44,131 nucleotides of DNA from Occallatibacter sp. (GTDB lineage: Bacteria; Acidobacteriota; Terriglobia; Terriglobales; Acidobacteriaceae). Of the stretch, positions 17,053 to 26,380 are shown one piece after another. The position numbers and the translations under genes were made by a program. The notes under the pieces were generated by a model. That model was not told the origin of the DNA. It made no database searches and saw nothing but the letters and a program-made list of their open reading frames with translations. Where the stretch lies: positions 1 to 44,131 of the forward strand of contig JARLGE010000333.1 in NCBI GenBank assembly GCA_031296215.1, read 5' to 3'. Positions within the stretch are counted from its first letter, which is position 1; each line of letters opens with the position of its first letter.

Positions 17053-19656
17053 TCAGTAGAAGAAGCTGGCCGTGCAATTGGCCAGCGTCTCGTTTGCCTG
17101 GGTCGAGTAGAGCAGAACCAGCAGGTCGCCGGCCGAGTAGGCGTAAGAATGCGTGGTGTCCCGAACCACGGTCTTGGCGGTCGTTGTGCCGTAGGTGACC
17201 GTGACGCCCGTAGGCCTGGAAGCGCCGCCGCCGTTGGGGTAGTCGTAGAGGCTGAAAACGCCGCTGGCCGGCTGCGAGCCGCTCGTTCCGCACCGCACCA
17301 CGAGGCCGCTTGCGGTGCCGGTAGCGGGCATCAGTGCGCCGTACAGCGGGTTCAGTGTTGCAGCGCAGGAGGACGAGCTGGTCCCAAACGGATAGACGGC
17401 CAGATTGTTCGCGCTGGAGGCAGCCGTTCCCGTGCATGCGCCGGTGAGAACCCGCTCCGCGCTCGGCGATGTGTGCGCGCCGGGTCCCTCGCCAGCATTG
17501 GGGTTCGCGGTGGTCATCCCCTGACTCGGCTGCGAGCCGAACCCGCTGTCGTTCTCTGTGTAGGAGGCCAGACTTCCCGCCACGAGGAACGGCTCGGAAA
17601 CGATCAAGGTTCCGTTGCCCTTGACGTTTTCCAGTTCGATCACAAAATACGGATCGGTGAACGATGCTGCATTGAACTTTCCCGAGGCGATGCCGGCTCT
17701 CGTTGCACTGCTGTTGACCGAGGCATTCATATAAGTGGGGCCTGAGCAGTTTGCCGCGCTGCAAAGCTTCACATCAACCCTGCCCGCGGTCCCGCCCGTG
17801 AAGTTGATGTGGGCCCCGGCGGTATAAGTCCGGTTGGGTTGAAGATTCGGGATGGGCAGCTTGACGGGGATAAAGAGCAGCTCGCTCGAAGTCCCGGTTC
17901 TCAGGGTGTAAGTGAAGGCATTATCTCCGGAGGCGCCAACGCCGCCTGTGATGCTTACGCCCGAGGGAATCCTCCACCAGGTGCTGCCCTGTTTCAAGTC
18001 GGTATCCGGAAGCAGGTTGGCGCTATTCACGGAGTGCGGCATGCCGCCTTTGCAATAAGTCAGATTCGCGTTTGCCGCGGGGGGAATCACCTCATCCTGA
18101 TCGAGAAGACCGGTGTTCGAAACCCCTCCCAAAACGCACCATCCAAAGGGAGTATCCGATTGAATTGCGTATTTTGTCGCGCCGGATGAGGGCCCGGGAG
18201 CGTAGAAGTTATAGAAGTTGACCTGTCCAGCCGGGTAACCGATATAAGTCTGCGCGGTGGACTTATCTACGGCCGAGTTAGACTCCAGGTAAGCGCCATA
18301 GGTCGAGAGTCCACTGACGTTGCCGGTGATAAGGATGTTCTCGAACCCTGGCCCGGGAGAGTTGGCGACCGGATGATACAGGGAAATCTGAGTTACGGCC
18401 GGAACTGTGGGGTCGGCGATATGCAGCGTGAGGCCCGTGCCGCCTGCGGGCGCCGGGTTGGTGCAGGCGGGGTTCGTGCTGTTGGTTAGAGTTGCCTTCG
18501 CGTTCACCGTAATACTGCTGAGGCTGTTGATGCCCGTAATCGTGACGGTTGCGGAGGGGAAGTTGGTGCTGGCTCCCGCTTTCCCCGCGCGAAGGATGTC
18601 GCCCAGATACTCTGCCGTGAAGTGTGCATACGGCGCGGTGATGATGTTGCTGCCGGCCGTTGTGCACACGTTTTGTATCACGCCTCCTGAACCAACGATG
18701 ATCGGATAGCCCCCTGTATTTCCGTTGTCGGCATGGAGACTGGAAAAGTTCGCGCCGCAACAGGCGCTATCGATGCGCACGCCGTCGTCGTGCGCCCCGG
18801 AGGTTTCGAGCAGGTTGAATTCAGAGTGATCGACTACATTGCGGATCAGGGATGTACCCGCCACGGTCAGAGCGTCAGGTGTGAAGTTCTTCGTCTTCAA
18901 TCCACCTTCCTGCCGTACATAGCCGCTCTCCTCGTCGGTGCAAAACAGCGCCTCCACCACAAAGCCGGAGTTGCCGCTCGACGGAGTGATGCTGAAACTC
19001 GCTGCCCCGGCCCCTACCGAGCCGGTTTGGATCGTTCCGCGCCCATTGAGGCGAATGCCACAATCAGCGGCCTGAAGATTGATGATCAGCCCGGAGCCGG
19101 TACAGGTCCCATTGGTGGTTGTCACATACTTCGAAGTCAGATAACCGCCGCCGCCGGATACGAGGGTCAATCCTTTGACCGCGCCGCTGGACGCTGTCAC
19201 GCTGAACACCGCGCCCCTGGCCTTTGCGGTGTAGGCGAAGCCTTCCTCAACCGGCACGACCGTGCAGCCGCTGGTATAGCCGCTGCCGCCGGCGCTCTGA
19301 TAAACGGTTGCCTTGATCGCCGGGCCGCCAACCATCGTTGTCGTGTAGGAGCCGCTGGTGGGAAAGAGTGCGGTCACGCCAAGGAGTGCCTTGTTCCCCT
19401 CCCGCGTGTTGATCTCGATTTCTTCCGAGCCTGTCGTGTTGCCGGCAAGCAGATTGCGCAGGTCGATGATGCCGCCGCCAGCCGCAATGGCCGCGGCGTT
19501 GCAGGCATTCGCCTTGATCGATACATCCGCGCCCGGGAACTTGTCGCACTGGAAGGCCGCGCCGACCTTCTGCTCGGCCGGGTTTACCTGCTGGGCAGTG
19601 CTTATCGCCGCAAAGGCGCTCAGCAGCAACGCGAGGGAAACGGCATGCAGTCTCAT
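17053..19656 (-). CDS. Large secreted protein, probable beta-helix
   Basis: The protein is 867 aa with a signal peptide (MRLHAVSLALLLSAFAAIS, cleavage near AQQ). The start of the mature protein (DKFPGADVSIKANACNAA, then GGGIIDLR) resembles the opening of pectate-lyase-superfold beta-helix proteins. Residues about 120-195 contain one copy of the Gly-Ser-Gly-Tyr repeat common in phage tail-like and adhesin proteins (GGSGYTSG, VSGGGGYLT). The remainder is rich in Ser, Thr, Gly and Asn with many short strands, and the last about 110 residues may form a separate beta domain. No catalytic residues are recognised. It interrupts the lptE-holA pair. The GGAGGG directly abuts the ATG, so the true start could differ slightly. 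Confidence 0.65.
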   Translation of the reverse strand: MRLHAVSLALLLSAFAAISTAQQVNPAEQKVGAAFQCDKFPGADVSIKANACNAAAIAAGGGIIDLRNLLAGNTTGSEEIEINTREGNKALLGVTALFPTSGSYTTTMVGGPAIKATVYQSAGGSGYTSGCTVVPVEEGFAYTAKARGAVFSVTASSGAVKGLTLVSGGGGYLTSKYVTTTNGTCTGSGLIINLQAADCGIRLNGRGTIQTGSVGAGAASFSITPSSGNSGFVVEALFCTDEESGYVRQEGGLKTKNFTPDALTVAGTSLIRNVVDHSEFNLLETSGAHDDGVRIDSACCGANFSSLHADNGNTGGYPIIVGSGGVIQNVCTTAGSNIITAPYAHFTAEYLGDILRAGKAGASTNFPSATVTITGINSLSSITVNAKATLTNSTNPACTNPAPAGGTGLTLHIADPTVPAVTQISLYHPVANSPGPGFENILITGNVSGLSTYGAYLESNSAVDKSTAQTYIGYPAGQVNFYNFYAPGPSSGATKYAIQSDTPFGWCVLGGVSNTGLLDQDEVIPPAANANLTYCKGGMPHSVNSANLLPDTDLKQGSTWWRIPSGVSITGGVGASGDNAFTYTLRTGTSSELLFIPVKLPIPNLQPNRTYTAGAHINFTGGTAGRVDVKLCSAANCSGPTYMNASVNSSATRAGIASGKFNAASFTDPYFVIELENVKGNGTLIVSEPFLVAGSLASYTENDSGFGSQPSQGMTTANPNAGEGPGAHTSPSAERVLTGACTGTAASSANNLAVYPFGTSSSSCAATLNPLYGALMPATGTASGLVVRCGTSGSQPASGVFSLYDYPNGGGASRPTGVTVTYGTTTAKTVVRDTTHSYAYSAGDLLVLLYSTQANETLANCTASFFY

Positions 19657-19697
19657 CCCTCCATTATGAATTACGAGGCGAGAAGCCCCAGGCCAGG

Positions 19698-20222
19698 CTA
19701 AAAGCCTTCCAGCACATCGGCCACAAGAGCCCGCGCAAAGTCGCGGCTCAGCCGCTCCAGGGCCGCAGGGTTCTCTTGCAGGAAGGTAGCCAGGTCGGTT
19801 GTCGACTGGTACTGCTGGCGGAAGACGTAGTTCTTGTTTTCGTAAAGGACTTTGCCGTCCCGGTCGTTGAGCGTGACGGAAACGACCATGGTGAGCAGAA
19901 AGCTGGAAGACTCCTGGGTCGAGGCGTTGTAGGTCAGCGGCGTCACCGCTTCCTTGAGGATCGTGCCGTGCAGGACCGCGTCGGCCTGCGGGTTGGCGTC
20001 CGGAGTGACCCGCAACCGGGTGCGGGCGGCAAACTCGCGAATCACCGCGCCGGTGATCACCGTCTCAGTGTGATAGGCCTCGGTGCGCGTGGCAAACACC
20101 GGCACGGAAAGCGTGCGCACGCCGGAAGGCAGATGGGTGGCCGCGCCCACAGCGTGGTATCCGCAACCGGAAACAGCGGCCAAGGGAGCAGCGAGCGCCA
20201 GCAATCGAACGAGTTGCTTCAT
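19698..20222 (-). CDS. lptE: LPS-assembly lipoprotein LptE
   Basis: The protein is 174 aa. A lipoprotein signal ends with AAVSGC (C20), followed by the typical CGYHAVG opening. The body has the expected alternating strands (VRTLSVPVFATRTEAYHTE, then ALTNA-like helices near REFAARTRLRV) and the C-terminal helix LERLSRDFARALVADVLEGF. LptE plugs LptD in the outer membrane, which fits a Gram-negative cell. In many bacteria it lies next to holA; here a 2.6-kb gene separates them. Confidence 0.88.
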   Translation of the reverse strand: MKQLVRLLALAAPLAAVSGCGYHAVGAATHLPSGVRTLSVPVFATRTEAYHTETVITGAVIREFAARTRLRVTPDANPQADAVLHGTILKEAVTPLTYNASTQESSSFLLTMVVSVTLNDRDGKVLYENKNYVFRQQYQSTTDLATFLQENPAALERLSRDFARALVADVLEGF

Positions 20223-20259
20223 GCAATACCCATTGTAACCATCGAAGGATTGCCTGAGA

Positions 20260-22095
20260 TCAATGCGACTCCGGGCGCGCGGCGCTGAAATCCCGGAAGC
20301 GCGTGGCCTTCAACGGATCGAGGAAACGCCAGGAGCTCTTGAAATCGGGCGTGAGCGGCTGGTTGGTAAGGATCGCCCGCAGGATCTCGATGGGCATCAA
20401 GTTCTCCTTGAGGATGGCGTCGTGGTACTGGCGGTCGGTCATGCGGCCGGAATCCACCAGCTCATGATGCAGCGCCCGGAACTGCAAGGCTCCGAGCATG
20501 TAAGCGCACTGGTAAAGCGGATCGTAGCTGCCGTTGAAGGAGCGGCGCACCTCGGCGGCGGCGTTGTCGCGCTCGTGGCCCACTTCGTCGACCAGGAAGT
20601 CGATGGCCTGCTGCGGCGTCATCAGGCCGAGATGAAAGCTGAGCGAAAAGATGATGCGCGCGCAGCGGTGCATGCGCCAGAAAAGCGCGCCGATGCGCTG
20701 CTCGGGCGTCGCATGAAAGCCGAGGTCCCAGTAGAGCATCTCCCAGTAGAAGGCGTTCCCTTCGATCCAGAACCCCGTGGAAAAGATCTGTCGGTAGGGC
20801 CGGTAGCGCGCGGTCATGAACTCCTGCAGCCAGTGGCCTGGAATCAGTTCATGAAAAACAGTCGCGTGCGAAAATTCAGGGTTGTTGCCGCGCATGCTCA
20901 TCATGCGCTGGTCGAAGGTCATGGTGTCGGTGGGATAGCTGACCAGGATGGTGTCGCCGCCAAGGAAGAAGGGATTGACCAGTTGCCGCTCGGGCGACAT
21001 CATCTCCATGCGCCACGTCTCTTTCGCAAGATCGGGCACGGTCACCAGGTTGTTTTTGTCGGCGAAGTCCATGCCTTCCACAGCCAGATCGTGGATCAGT
21101 TGCGGCTGGCGGCCCGGCTCCACGTAGGTGTTCTTCACGTGCTCCATGGCCTTGTGCCAGTCGTCTCCGTAGCCGAGTTGGCGGCTGGCTGCGAGCATCT
21201 GCTGCTTGCACCAGGCCATCTGCTCCCTGGCCAGGGCGATCAACTCCTCCGGCGTGTAGGGAATCATCTCGTCGGAGAGCTGGGCTAGTAGTGCTTCGCG
21301 GCCCACGGGCGCGCCGATAATCGTCGTCTTATCGTCGTGGGCGATTCCGGCAACCTTCTCGCGCAAAAAGGTCGAGTAGTCCTTGATGGCGTCGTCGGTC
21401 AGCTTGTAGGGCTGCGCCGCCCACCAGGTGAAACTGGGGTCGTAGCCGTTGTAGAACTCGAACCAGTGATGCAACTGTTCGCGGAGCCCATCCAGGTCAT
21501 CGGCCGCGCGCCAGGCGGCGATGGGCGTGGGGCGGGCGGCCGCGCTGGGAGAGTCTTTGGCCAGCGTGGCCTCGAGTTCCTTGCGCCGCGCGGCTAGTGC
21601 CGCGGTCATGGCGTTGAGCTGGCGGGCAATCTTTTCGCCGTTGGGGAATTCGATGCTGCGCTTGGAGTCTTCGAGGGCGAAGATGGAAGGCGCGATAGGA
21701 AGCAGCGGCTCAACTTCTTTCCACTGCGTTGCGGCCAGCTTCAGGTTGTGCTCTTCGCGGTCGAGGTGGTTAGCCAGCAGCAGATAGTCGGCCTTGCCCT
21801 CTTCGTCGAGGGCGGCAAAATCGACGGTGACCAACTGGCGGCGCGCGTCGGCAAAGAAGCGGGTCATGCGCTCGCGCGTGGCCGGGGCAAGGGGGTCGGT
21901 GTAGACGCTGCCCAGGGTGTCGTGGTCAGCGGAGTAGCGCTCGATGAGCGTCCTCATCGGGCCCGGCCCGGCAGTGGATTCGGCAGCAAGCGACGGGTTT
22001 GGCGCCGCAGCCTGGAGCAAAGGCAACGAGGCGCAGACAAGCGCGCAGCAGAAGAGTCGGGAGTTGAGCAGCGGCACGGGCAGGGTCCTTTGCAT
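20260..22095 (-). CDS. DUF885-family metallopeptidase-like exported protein
   Basis: The protein is 611 aa with an N-terminal hydrophobic export signal ending near LLQAAA. It has the DUF885 hallmark HELIPGH (415-421), a variant zinc HExxH site, followed by IEGNAFYWE, whose E445 is a likely third ligand. Long helical regions surround the site, as in M32-like peptidases. Members act as periplasmic or secreted peptidases of unclear substrate. The Shine-Dalgarno sequence is weak. It is divergent from the hydroxyproline genes at 22.25 kb across 155 bp. Confidence 0.85.
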   Translation of the reverse strand: MQRTLPVPLLNSRLFCCALVCASLPLLQAAAPNPSLAAESTAGPGPMRTLIERYSADHDTLGSVYTDPLAPATRERMTRFFADARRQLVTVDFAALDEEGKADYLLLANHLDREEHNLKLAATQWKEVEPLLPIAPSIFALEDSKRSIEFPNGEKIARQLNAMTAALAARRKELEATLAKDSPSAAARPTPIAAWRAADDLDGLREQLHHWFEFYNGYDPSFTWWAAQPYKLTDDAIKDYSTFLREKVAGIAHDDKTTIIGAPVGREALLAQLSDEMIPYTPEELIALAREQMAWCKQQMLAASRQLGYGDDWHKAMEHVKNTYVEPGRQPQLIHDLAVEGMDFADKNNLVTVPDLAKETWRMEMMSPERQLVNPFFLGGDTILVSYPTDTMTFDQRMMSMRGNNPEFSHATVFHELIPGHWLQEFMTARYRPYRQIFSTGFWIEGNAFYWEMLYWDLGFHATPEQRIGALFWRMHRCARIIFSLSFHLGLMTPQQAIDFLVDEVGHERDNAAAEVRRSFNGSYDPLYQCAYMLGALQFRALHHELVDSGRMTDRQYHDAILKENLMPIEILRAILTNQPLTPDFKSSWRFLDPLKATRFRDFSAARPESH

Positions 22096-22250
22096 TCAGT
22101 ATGAAGGGAATTGGGATTGGGAGGCGAGCTTTCTCCGGGTGGCCTCCATGATATACAAAAATGTGCGCAAGAGCCCGGAATAGATTCGGAACTCGATGCG
22201 AGAATTCGATTTTGCATAGACGCTGCTCTCCGCACGAAGGAGCACGAGCG

Positions 22251-22493
22251 ATGAGCGAAGGCTGCTCCATTACGGTCAACGGCAAGCCGGTGCGCGTTGC
22301 CGCGGGCACGAGTGTGGCCGCGGCGTTGATGAACTGCGGCGAGCCGTGCCGGTTCTCCGTGAGCGGCGGGGCGCGGGGGCCGCTCTGCGGCATGGGCATC
22401 TGCATGGAGTGCCGTGCGATGGTGGACGGAATTCCGCACCGGCGCACCTGTCAACTGATCTGCGCGGCCGGGATGGAAGTGGTGACCGGATGA
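22251..22493 (+). CDS. Small 2Fe-2S subunit of hydroxyproline dehydrogenase
   Basis: The protein is 80 aa with a ferredoxin-like fold. Cysteines C46, C51 and C54 (CGMGICMEC) plus C67 are the expected plant-type [2Fe-2S] ligands. Similar small proteins (HcnA-like) pair with FAD subunits in D-hydroxyproline dehydrogenases and hydrogen-cyanide synthases. GAAGGAG lies eight bases before the ATG. Its stop overlaps the next ATG by four bases (ATGA), so the two genes are translationally coupled. The hydroxyproline role is inferred from the genes immediately downstream and opposite. Confidence 0.85.
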   Translation: MSEGCSITVNGKPVRVAAGTSVAAALMNCGEPCRFSVSGGARGPLCGMGICMECRAMVDGIPHRRTCQLICAAGMEVVTG

Positions 22494-23776
22494 CGGCGAG
22501 CTTCGATGTGGTGGTTGTTGGTGCCGGTCCAGGCGGCATGGCGGCGGCGACTGTGGCCGCGGAAGCTGGCTGCCGGGTTTGCCTGCTCGACGACAATGCC
22601 GGTCCGGGCGGGCAGATCTGGCGGGGATTCTGTACCGAGACGGCGCGGAAGTTTCCGCATGGCAGCAGTTTTGCCCGGTGGGCGCAGCGGCTTGAGCGTA
22701 GCGGCTGCCAGGCCTGGCAGGGATGGCATGCGATCGACCAGCCGGGGGCGGGGTTGCTGCGCCTGGAGCGCGCGGGCGAGCATCGCGACGTCGGCTACGG
22801 AAGCCTGATTGTCGCCACCGGCGCACGTGAGCGGTTTCTGCCTTTTCCAGGCTGGACGCTCCCCGGCGTCATGGGAACGGGGGGATTGCAGGCGCTGGTC
22901 AAGAGCGGGCTCAATGCGCGCGGCAAGCGGGTGGTGGTGGCGGGGAGCGGCCCGTTGCTGCTCGCTGTGGGCGCGGGTCTCGCTTCCGCAGGCGCTCGAG
23001 TTGAGGGAATCTATGAGCAGGCTCCTCTGGCCCGTCTGGCGGGGTTTGGGCTGACGCTGCTGGGCCAACCGGGCAAGCTGCTGGAAGGCGCGCGCTACAG
23101 GCTGAAGACACTGCGCTCCGCCTACCGTACTGGCTCGTGGGTTGTCGGGGCGGAAGGCCGCGGCCATGTAGAGCACGTCACGCTCACCGATGGCAGCAGT
23201 GACTGGACCGTCGAATGCGACTGGCTGGGCTGCGGCTTCCATCTTGTGCCGGATTTGGAGTTGCCGCGGCTGCTAGGCTGCCGGATTGCCGGGGGCTTGG
23301 TTGCCGTGGACGGGATGCAGCAGAGCTCCGTTCCGGGCGTGGCATGCGTGGGCGAACTGACTGGGATCGGCGGCCTCGATAAGGCGCTCGTCGAGGGCCA
23401 GATCGCGGGGTTTGCGGCAGCGGGCCGCCGGGCGGAGGCGTTGGCCCTGGAGCCGCGGCGCAAGCGCCTGCAACAGTTTGCCGAACGCCTGGAGCGCGCT
23501 TTTTCGCTGCGGGAGGAGTTGCGTAAACTGGCCACTGCGGAGACGCTGATCTGCCGCTGCGAAGACGTGGCTTTCGCCGCGCTCGAAGGCTGCGCCGGCT
23601 GGCGCCAGGCCAGGCTGTACACGCGTTGCGGTATGGGCGCCTGCCAGGGCCGGGTGTGCGGCGCGGCAACGGAGTTCTTGTTTGGCTGGGAGAACGCGAC
23701 CGCACGGCCGCCGGTCTTTCCTGCAGCGGTCTCGACGCTGGCTGCAGGCAGCGCTGAGGAAACCATGCACCGCTAA
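22490..23776 (+). CDS. FAD/NAD-binding subunit with C-terminal 2Fe-2S domain
   Basis: The protein is 428 aa. A dinucleotide-binding motif GAGPGG is at 11-16, and a second Rossmann region lies near 147-170 (RVVVAGSGPLLLAVGAG). The C-terminus carries a BFD-like iron-sulfur domain with C355, C357, C385 and C390 (CRCEDV, then CGMGACQGRVC). This is the HcnB/LhpE-like subunit that joins an FAD dehydrogenase to the small 2Fe-2S protein encoded just upstream. The FAD dehydrogenase candidate is in the convergent operon (26377-27552), so the complex seems to be encoded from two transcripts. Confidence 0.85.
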   Translation: MTASFDVVVVGAGPGGMAAATVAAEAGCRVCLLDDNAGPGGQIWRGFCTETARKFPHGSSFARWAQRLERSGCQAWQGWHAIDQPGAGLLRLERAGEHRDVGYGSLIVATGARERFLPFPGWTLPGVMGTGGLQALVKSGLNARGKRVVVAGSGPLLLAVGAGLASAGARVEGIYEQAPLARLAGFGLTLLGQPGKLLEGARYRLKTLRSAYRTGSWVVGAEGRGHVEHVTLTDGSSDWTVECDWLGCGFHLVPDLELPRLLGCRIAGGLVAVDGMQQSSVPGVACVGELTGIGGLDKALVEGQIAGFAAAGRRAEALALEPRRKRLQQFAERLERAFSLREELRKLATAETLICRCEDVAFAALEGCAGWRQARLYTRCGMGACQGRVCGAATEFLFGWENATARPPVFPAAVSTLAAGSAEETMHR

Positions 23777-23844
23777 CGGCACATCCCTGAGCCGGCTACG
23801 CGGGAGGCAATCCCTCTGAAACGCTAACCACTTTTCTTCGGCGG

Positions 23845-25437
23845 TTAGAGAGACACCGGCTCGCGGCTTGGGACGCCGTCGACGAGGCGCAAAATCCCCA
23901 ACGGATTGGCAGCCTGCAACTCCGCCGGGACCAGCGGGTCGGGAAAGTTCTGGAAGCAGACAGGCCTCGCGAAGCGATGAATGGAGCGCGTGCCGACGGA
24001 AGTGAAACGCGCGTCGGCCGTGGCCGGATACGGGCCGCCGTGAACCATGGCGTGCGAGACTTCAACGCCGGTGGGAAAGCCGTTGAAGATCAGCCGCCCG
24101 GCCTTTTCCGCCAGGATCGCAATCAACTCGCGATGCGCGGCAAGGTCCTCTTCCGAGCCCAGCAGCGTAGCGGTCAAATGGCCGTCGAGCGCGTGTGCTG
24201 CGCGCAGGTATTCTGCCGGCGATTCGCACCGAACCAGCAGCGTATCCGGTCCGAAGATCTCTTCAGCAAGCTCCGGCGTGCGCAGAAACTCATCCAGATC
24301 TGTCGCAAAGATCTGCGCGCGGGCCGGGCAGGCGGGCGTGGCATCTCCGGCCGGCGCATGCGCGGCCACCGCGGCCTGTGTGGCGCGACGGCTCGAATCG
24401 CGCGCGTAGTCGCGGGCGATCGCGGGCGTGAGCAGTGTGAAGGGCTGCGCCTGGTCCACCAACTCTGAGAGTTTGGCGAGGAACGCGGCCGTCTCCGGCT
24501 GCTCGGGAATCAACACGATTCCGGGCTTGGTGCAGAACTGCCCCGCGCCCAGAGTGAACGAATTGAACAGGCCCTGCGCCACCGCATCCGTTCCAGATTT
24601 CAGAGCGCCGGGCAGAATGAACACGGGATTGCCGCTGGACATCTCCGTGAAGCAGGGGATGGGCCGCGGACGTGCAGCAGCCATGTCCATCAGCGTGCGG
24701 CCCGCACTGAGCGAGCCAGTAAAGGTGACGGCCTGCACGAGTGGATGGCGAACCAGCGCCCCGCCGGTCTCGACGCCCGAGCCGTAGATCAGCGAAAAAA
24801 CTCCTTCCGGAAGACCCGCATCGGCCACCGCCTGCTGAATCGCGGTCGCCACCAACTCGCTGGTTCCCGGATGCGCGGAGTGGGCCTTGATAATGACCGG
24901 GCAGCCGGCGGCGAGCGCCGAAGCGGTGTCTCCGCCGGCCGCCGAAAACGCCAGAGGAAAATTGCTGGCGCCAAAGACCACCACCGGCCCCAGCGGCCGC
25001 AGCATCGAGCGCAGGCCGGGGCGGGCCAGCGGCTTGCGCTCGGGCAGTGCTGGGTCGATGCGGGCTTCGACCCACGAACCCTCCTCGACCAACGACGCAA
25101 ATAAGCGAAGCTGACCCGTGGTCCGGCTCACTTCTCCCAGCAGGCGCGGAAGGGGGAGAGCGGTTTCAAGGTGCGCGCGCTCGGCCAGTTGCGGCTGGAT
25201 CGCGTCGAGGCCGGCGGCAATGCCGCGCAGAAGCGCACCTTTGGCTTTGCCGCTGGTGGCCGCGTAGACGGGAAAGGCCTGCGCCGCAAGCTGGACCGCG
25301 TGGTCGGCCTCGGCCGCTGAAACCGACGCGTAGACGGGATCGAGCCGCTCGCCTGTGGCGGGGTTGATGGCCTGGATGGGAGCGCCGCCCAGCGCGCCGC
25401 GCTGGCCGCCGAGGAAGGATTGTCCGGTGAGAGCCAT
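23845..25437 (-). CDS. Alpha-ketoglutarate semialdehyde dehydrogenase
   Basis: The protein is 530 aa, an aldehyde dehydrogenase. Key residues are K184, the general base E265 (FTEMSSGNP) and the nucleophile C302 (GAGQFCTKPG), plus the NAD-loop motif FTGSLSAGR. The type with GQFCTKPG and a long C-terminus (GVEVSHAMVHGGPYPAT) matches enzymes that oxidise 2,5-dioxopentanoate to 2-oxoglutarate, the last step of hydroxyproline and pentose oxidation. The ATG at 25437 has GGAG nine bases upstream. It is the last gene of the minus-strand operon, 22 bp after the deaminase. Confidence 0.9.
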   Translation of the reverse strand: MALTGQSFLGGQRGALGGAPIQAINPATGERLDPVYASVSAAEADHAVQLAAQAFPVYAATSGKAKGALLRGIAAGLDAIQPQLAERAHLETALPLPRLLGEVSRTTGQLRLFASLVEEGSWVEARIDPALPERKPLARPGLRSMLRPLGPVVVFGASNFPLAFSAAGGDTASALAAGCPVIIKAHSAHPGTSELVATAIQQAVADAGLPEGVFSLIYGSGVETGGALVRHPLVQAVTFTGSLSAGRTLMDMAAARPRPIPCFTEMSSGNPVFILPGALKSGTDAVAQGLFNSFTLGAGQFCTKPGIVLIPEQPETAAFLAKLSELVDQAQPFTLLTPAIARDYARDSSRRATQAAVAAHAPAGDATPACPARAQIFATDLDEFLRTPELAEEIFGPDTLLVRCESPAEYLRAAHALDGHLTATLLGSEEDLAAHRELIAILAEKAGRLIFNGFPTGVEVSHAMVHGGPYPATADARFTSVGTRSIHRFARPVCFQNFPDPLVPAELQAANPLGILRLVDGVPSREPVSL

Positions 25438-25459
25438 TTCTTTGAACTCCGCAATCAGG

Positions 25460-26380
25460 TTACAGCTTGTAGGGTGTGCTGGCGACGGCCACCGCGGGCC
25501 GGTGGGCTTGCGCGTGCTCGAATGCGGTGCGCGTAGCGGCCAGCTCCTCGCCAACCACTTCCAGCCGCGGAGGACGCACGCGCGCCGAGCCGATGCCCGC
25601 CTCCTGTTGCACCTGCTTGATGAGCTGGATGAACTTGGGCACGGTGTCCATGCGCAGTAGGGGCAGAAACCAGCGGTAAAGCTCGCAGGCCTCCTCGGGT
25701 CGACCCGCGCGCGCCAGGTTGAACAGATCGACGGACTCGCGGGGCAGGGCATTGACCAGGCCAGCCACCCAGCCCACGGCGCCGGCAGCGATGCCCTCGA
25801 CGATGGCGTCATCGACGCCCACACAAACGGCGAGCCGGTCGCCCACGAGCGTGCGAATGGCAGTCACGCGGCGCACGTCGGTGGAAGACTCCTTGACGGC
25901 AGCAAAGTTGGAATACTCGCGCGCCAGCTCCGCGATCTGCTCGGGAAGATAATCCACGCCATAGGCGACGGGGTTGTTATAGAGCATTCCGGGGAGCGGC
26001 GTGGCCTTGAGAATTTCCGCGACGTGCGCCTTGTTCTCGCGCCAATCGCCCTTGTATACGTAAGGCGGCAGAATCATGAGGCCCGCGCAGCCGGTGACGT
26101 GTGCGGCTTGAGCCAGGTCGACCGCCTCCGCAGTCGAGAGCGCGGAGATAGCGGCGACCACCGGCGCCTTGCCGCCAAGAGCCGCGACGACTGTGTTCAG
26201 AATCTCGACCTTCTCGTCGAAGCGCAGCGTGGAAGACTCGCCCAGCGAGCCCAGGCACACAATACCGGTGCAGCCGTTTTCGATGAGCCATTGCGCGTGG
26301 CGCGCAACAAAAGCGTGATCGACGTTGAAATCCTTGTCGAAGCCGGTGGTCATGGCGGGCAGTACGCCGGTGAAGTTCAT
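25460..26380 (-). CDS. DHDPS-family 1-pyrroline-4-hydroxy-2-carboxylate deaminase
   Basis: The protein is 306 aa with a class I aldolase-like barrel. The Schiff-base lysine is K163 (AAVKESS) and the catalytic tyrosine Y134 (LYNNP). GSLGESSTL takes the place of the GTTGE loop of dihydrodipicolinate synthase. In the hydroxyproline pathway this family removes ammonia from pyrroline-hydroxycarboxylate to give 2,5-dioxopentanoate, the substrate of the next gene product. AGGAG is placed ideally before the ATG at 26380, and the gene overlaps the upstream FAD enzyme by 4 bp. Confidence 0.85.
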   Translation of the reverse strand: MNFTGVLPAMTTGFDKDFNVDHAFVARHAQWLIENGCTGIVCLGSLGESSTLRFDEKVEILNTVVAALGGKAPVVAAISALSTAEAVDLAQAAHVTGCAGLMILPPYVYKGDWRENKAHVAEILKATPLPGMLYNNPVAYGVDYLPEQIAELAREYSNFAAVKESSTDVRRVTAIRTLVGDRLAVCVGVDDAIVEGIAAGAVGWVAGLVNALPRESVDLFNLARAGRPEEACELYRWFLPLLRMDTVPKFIQLIKQVQQEAGIGSARVRPPRLEVVGEELAATRTAFEHAQAHRPAVAVASTPYKL

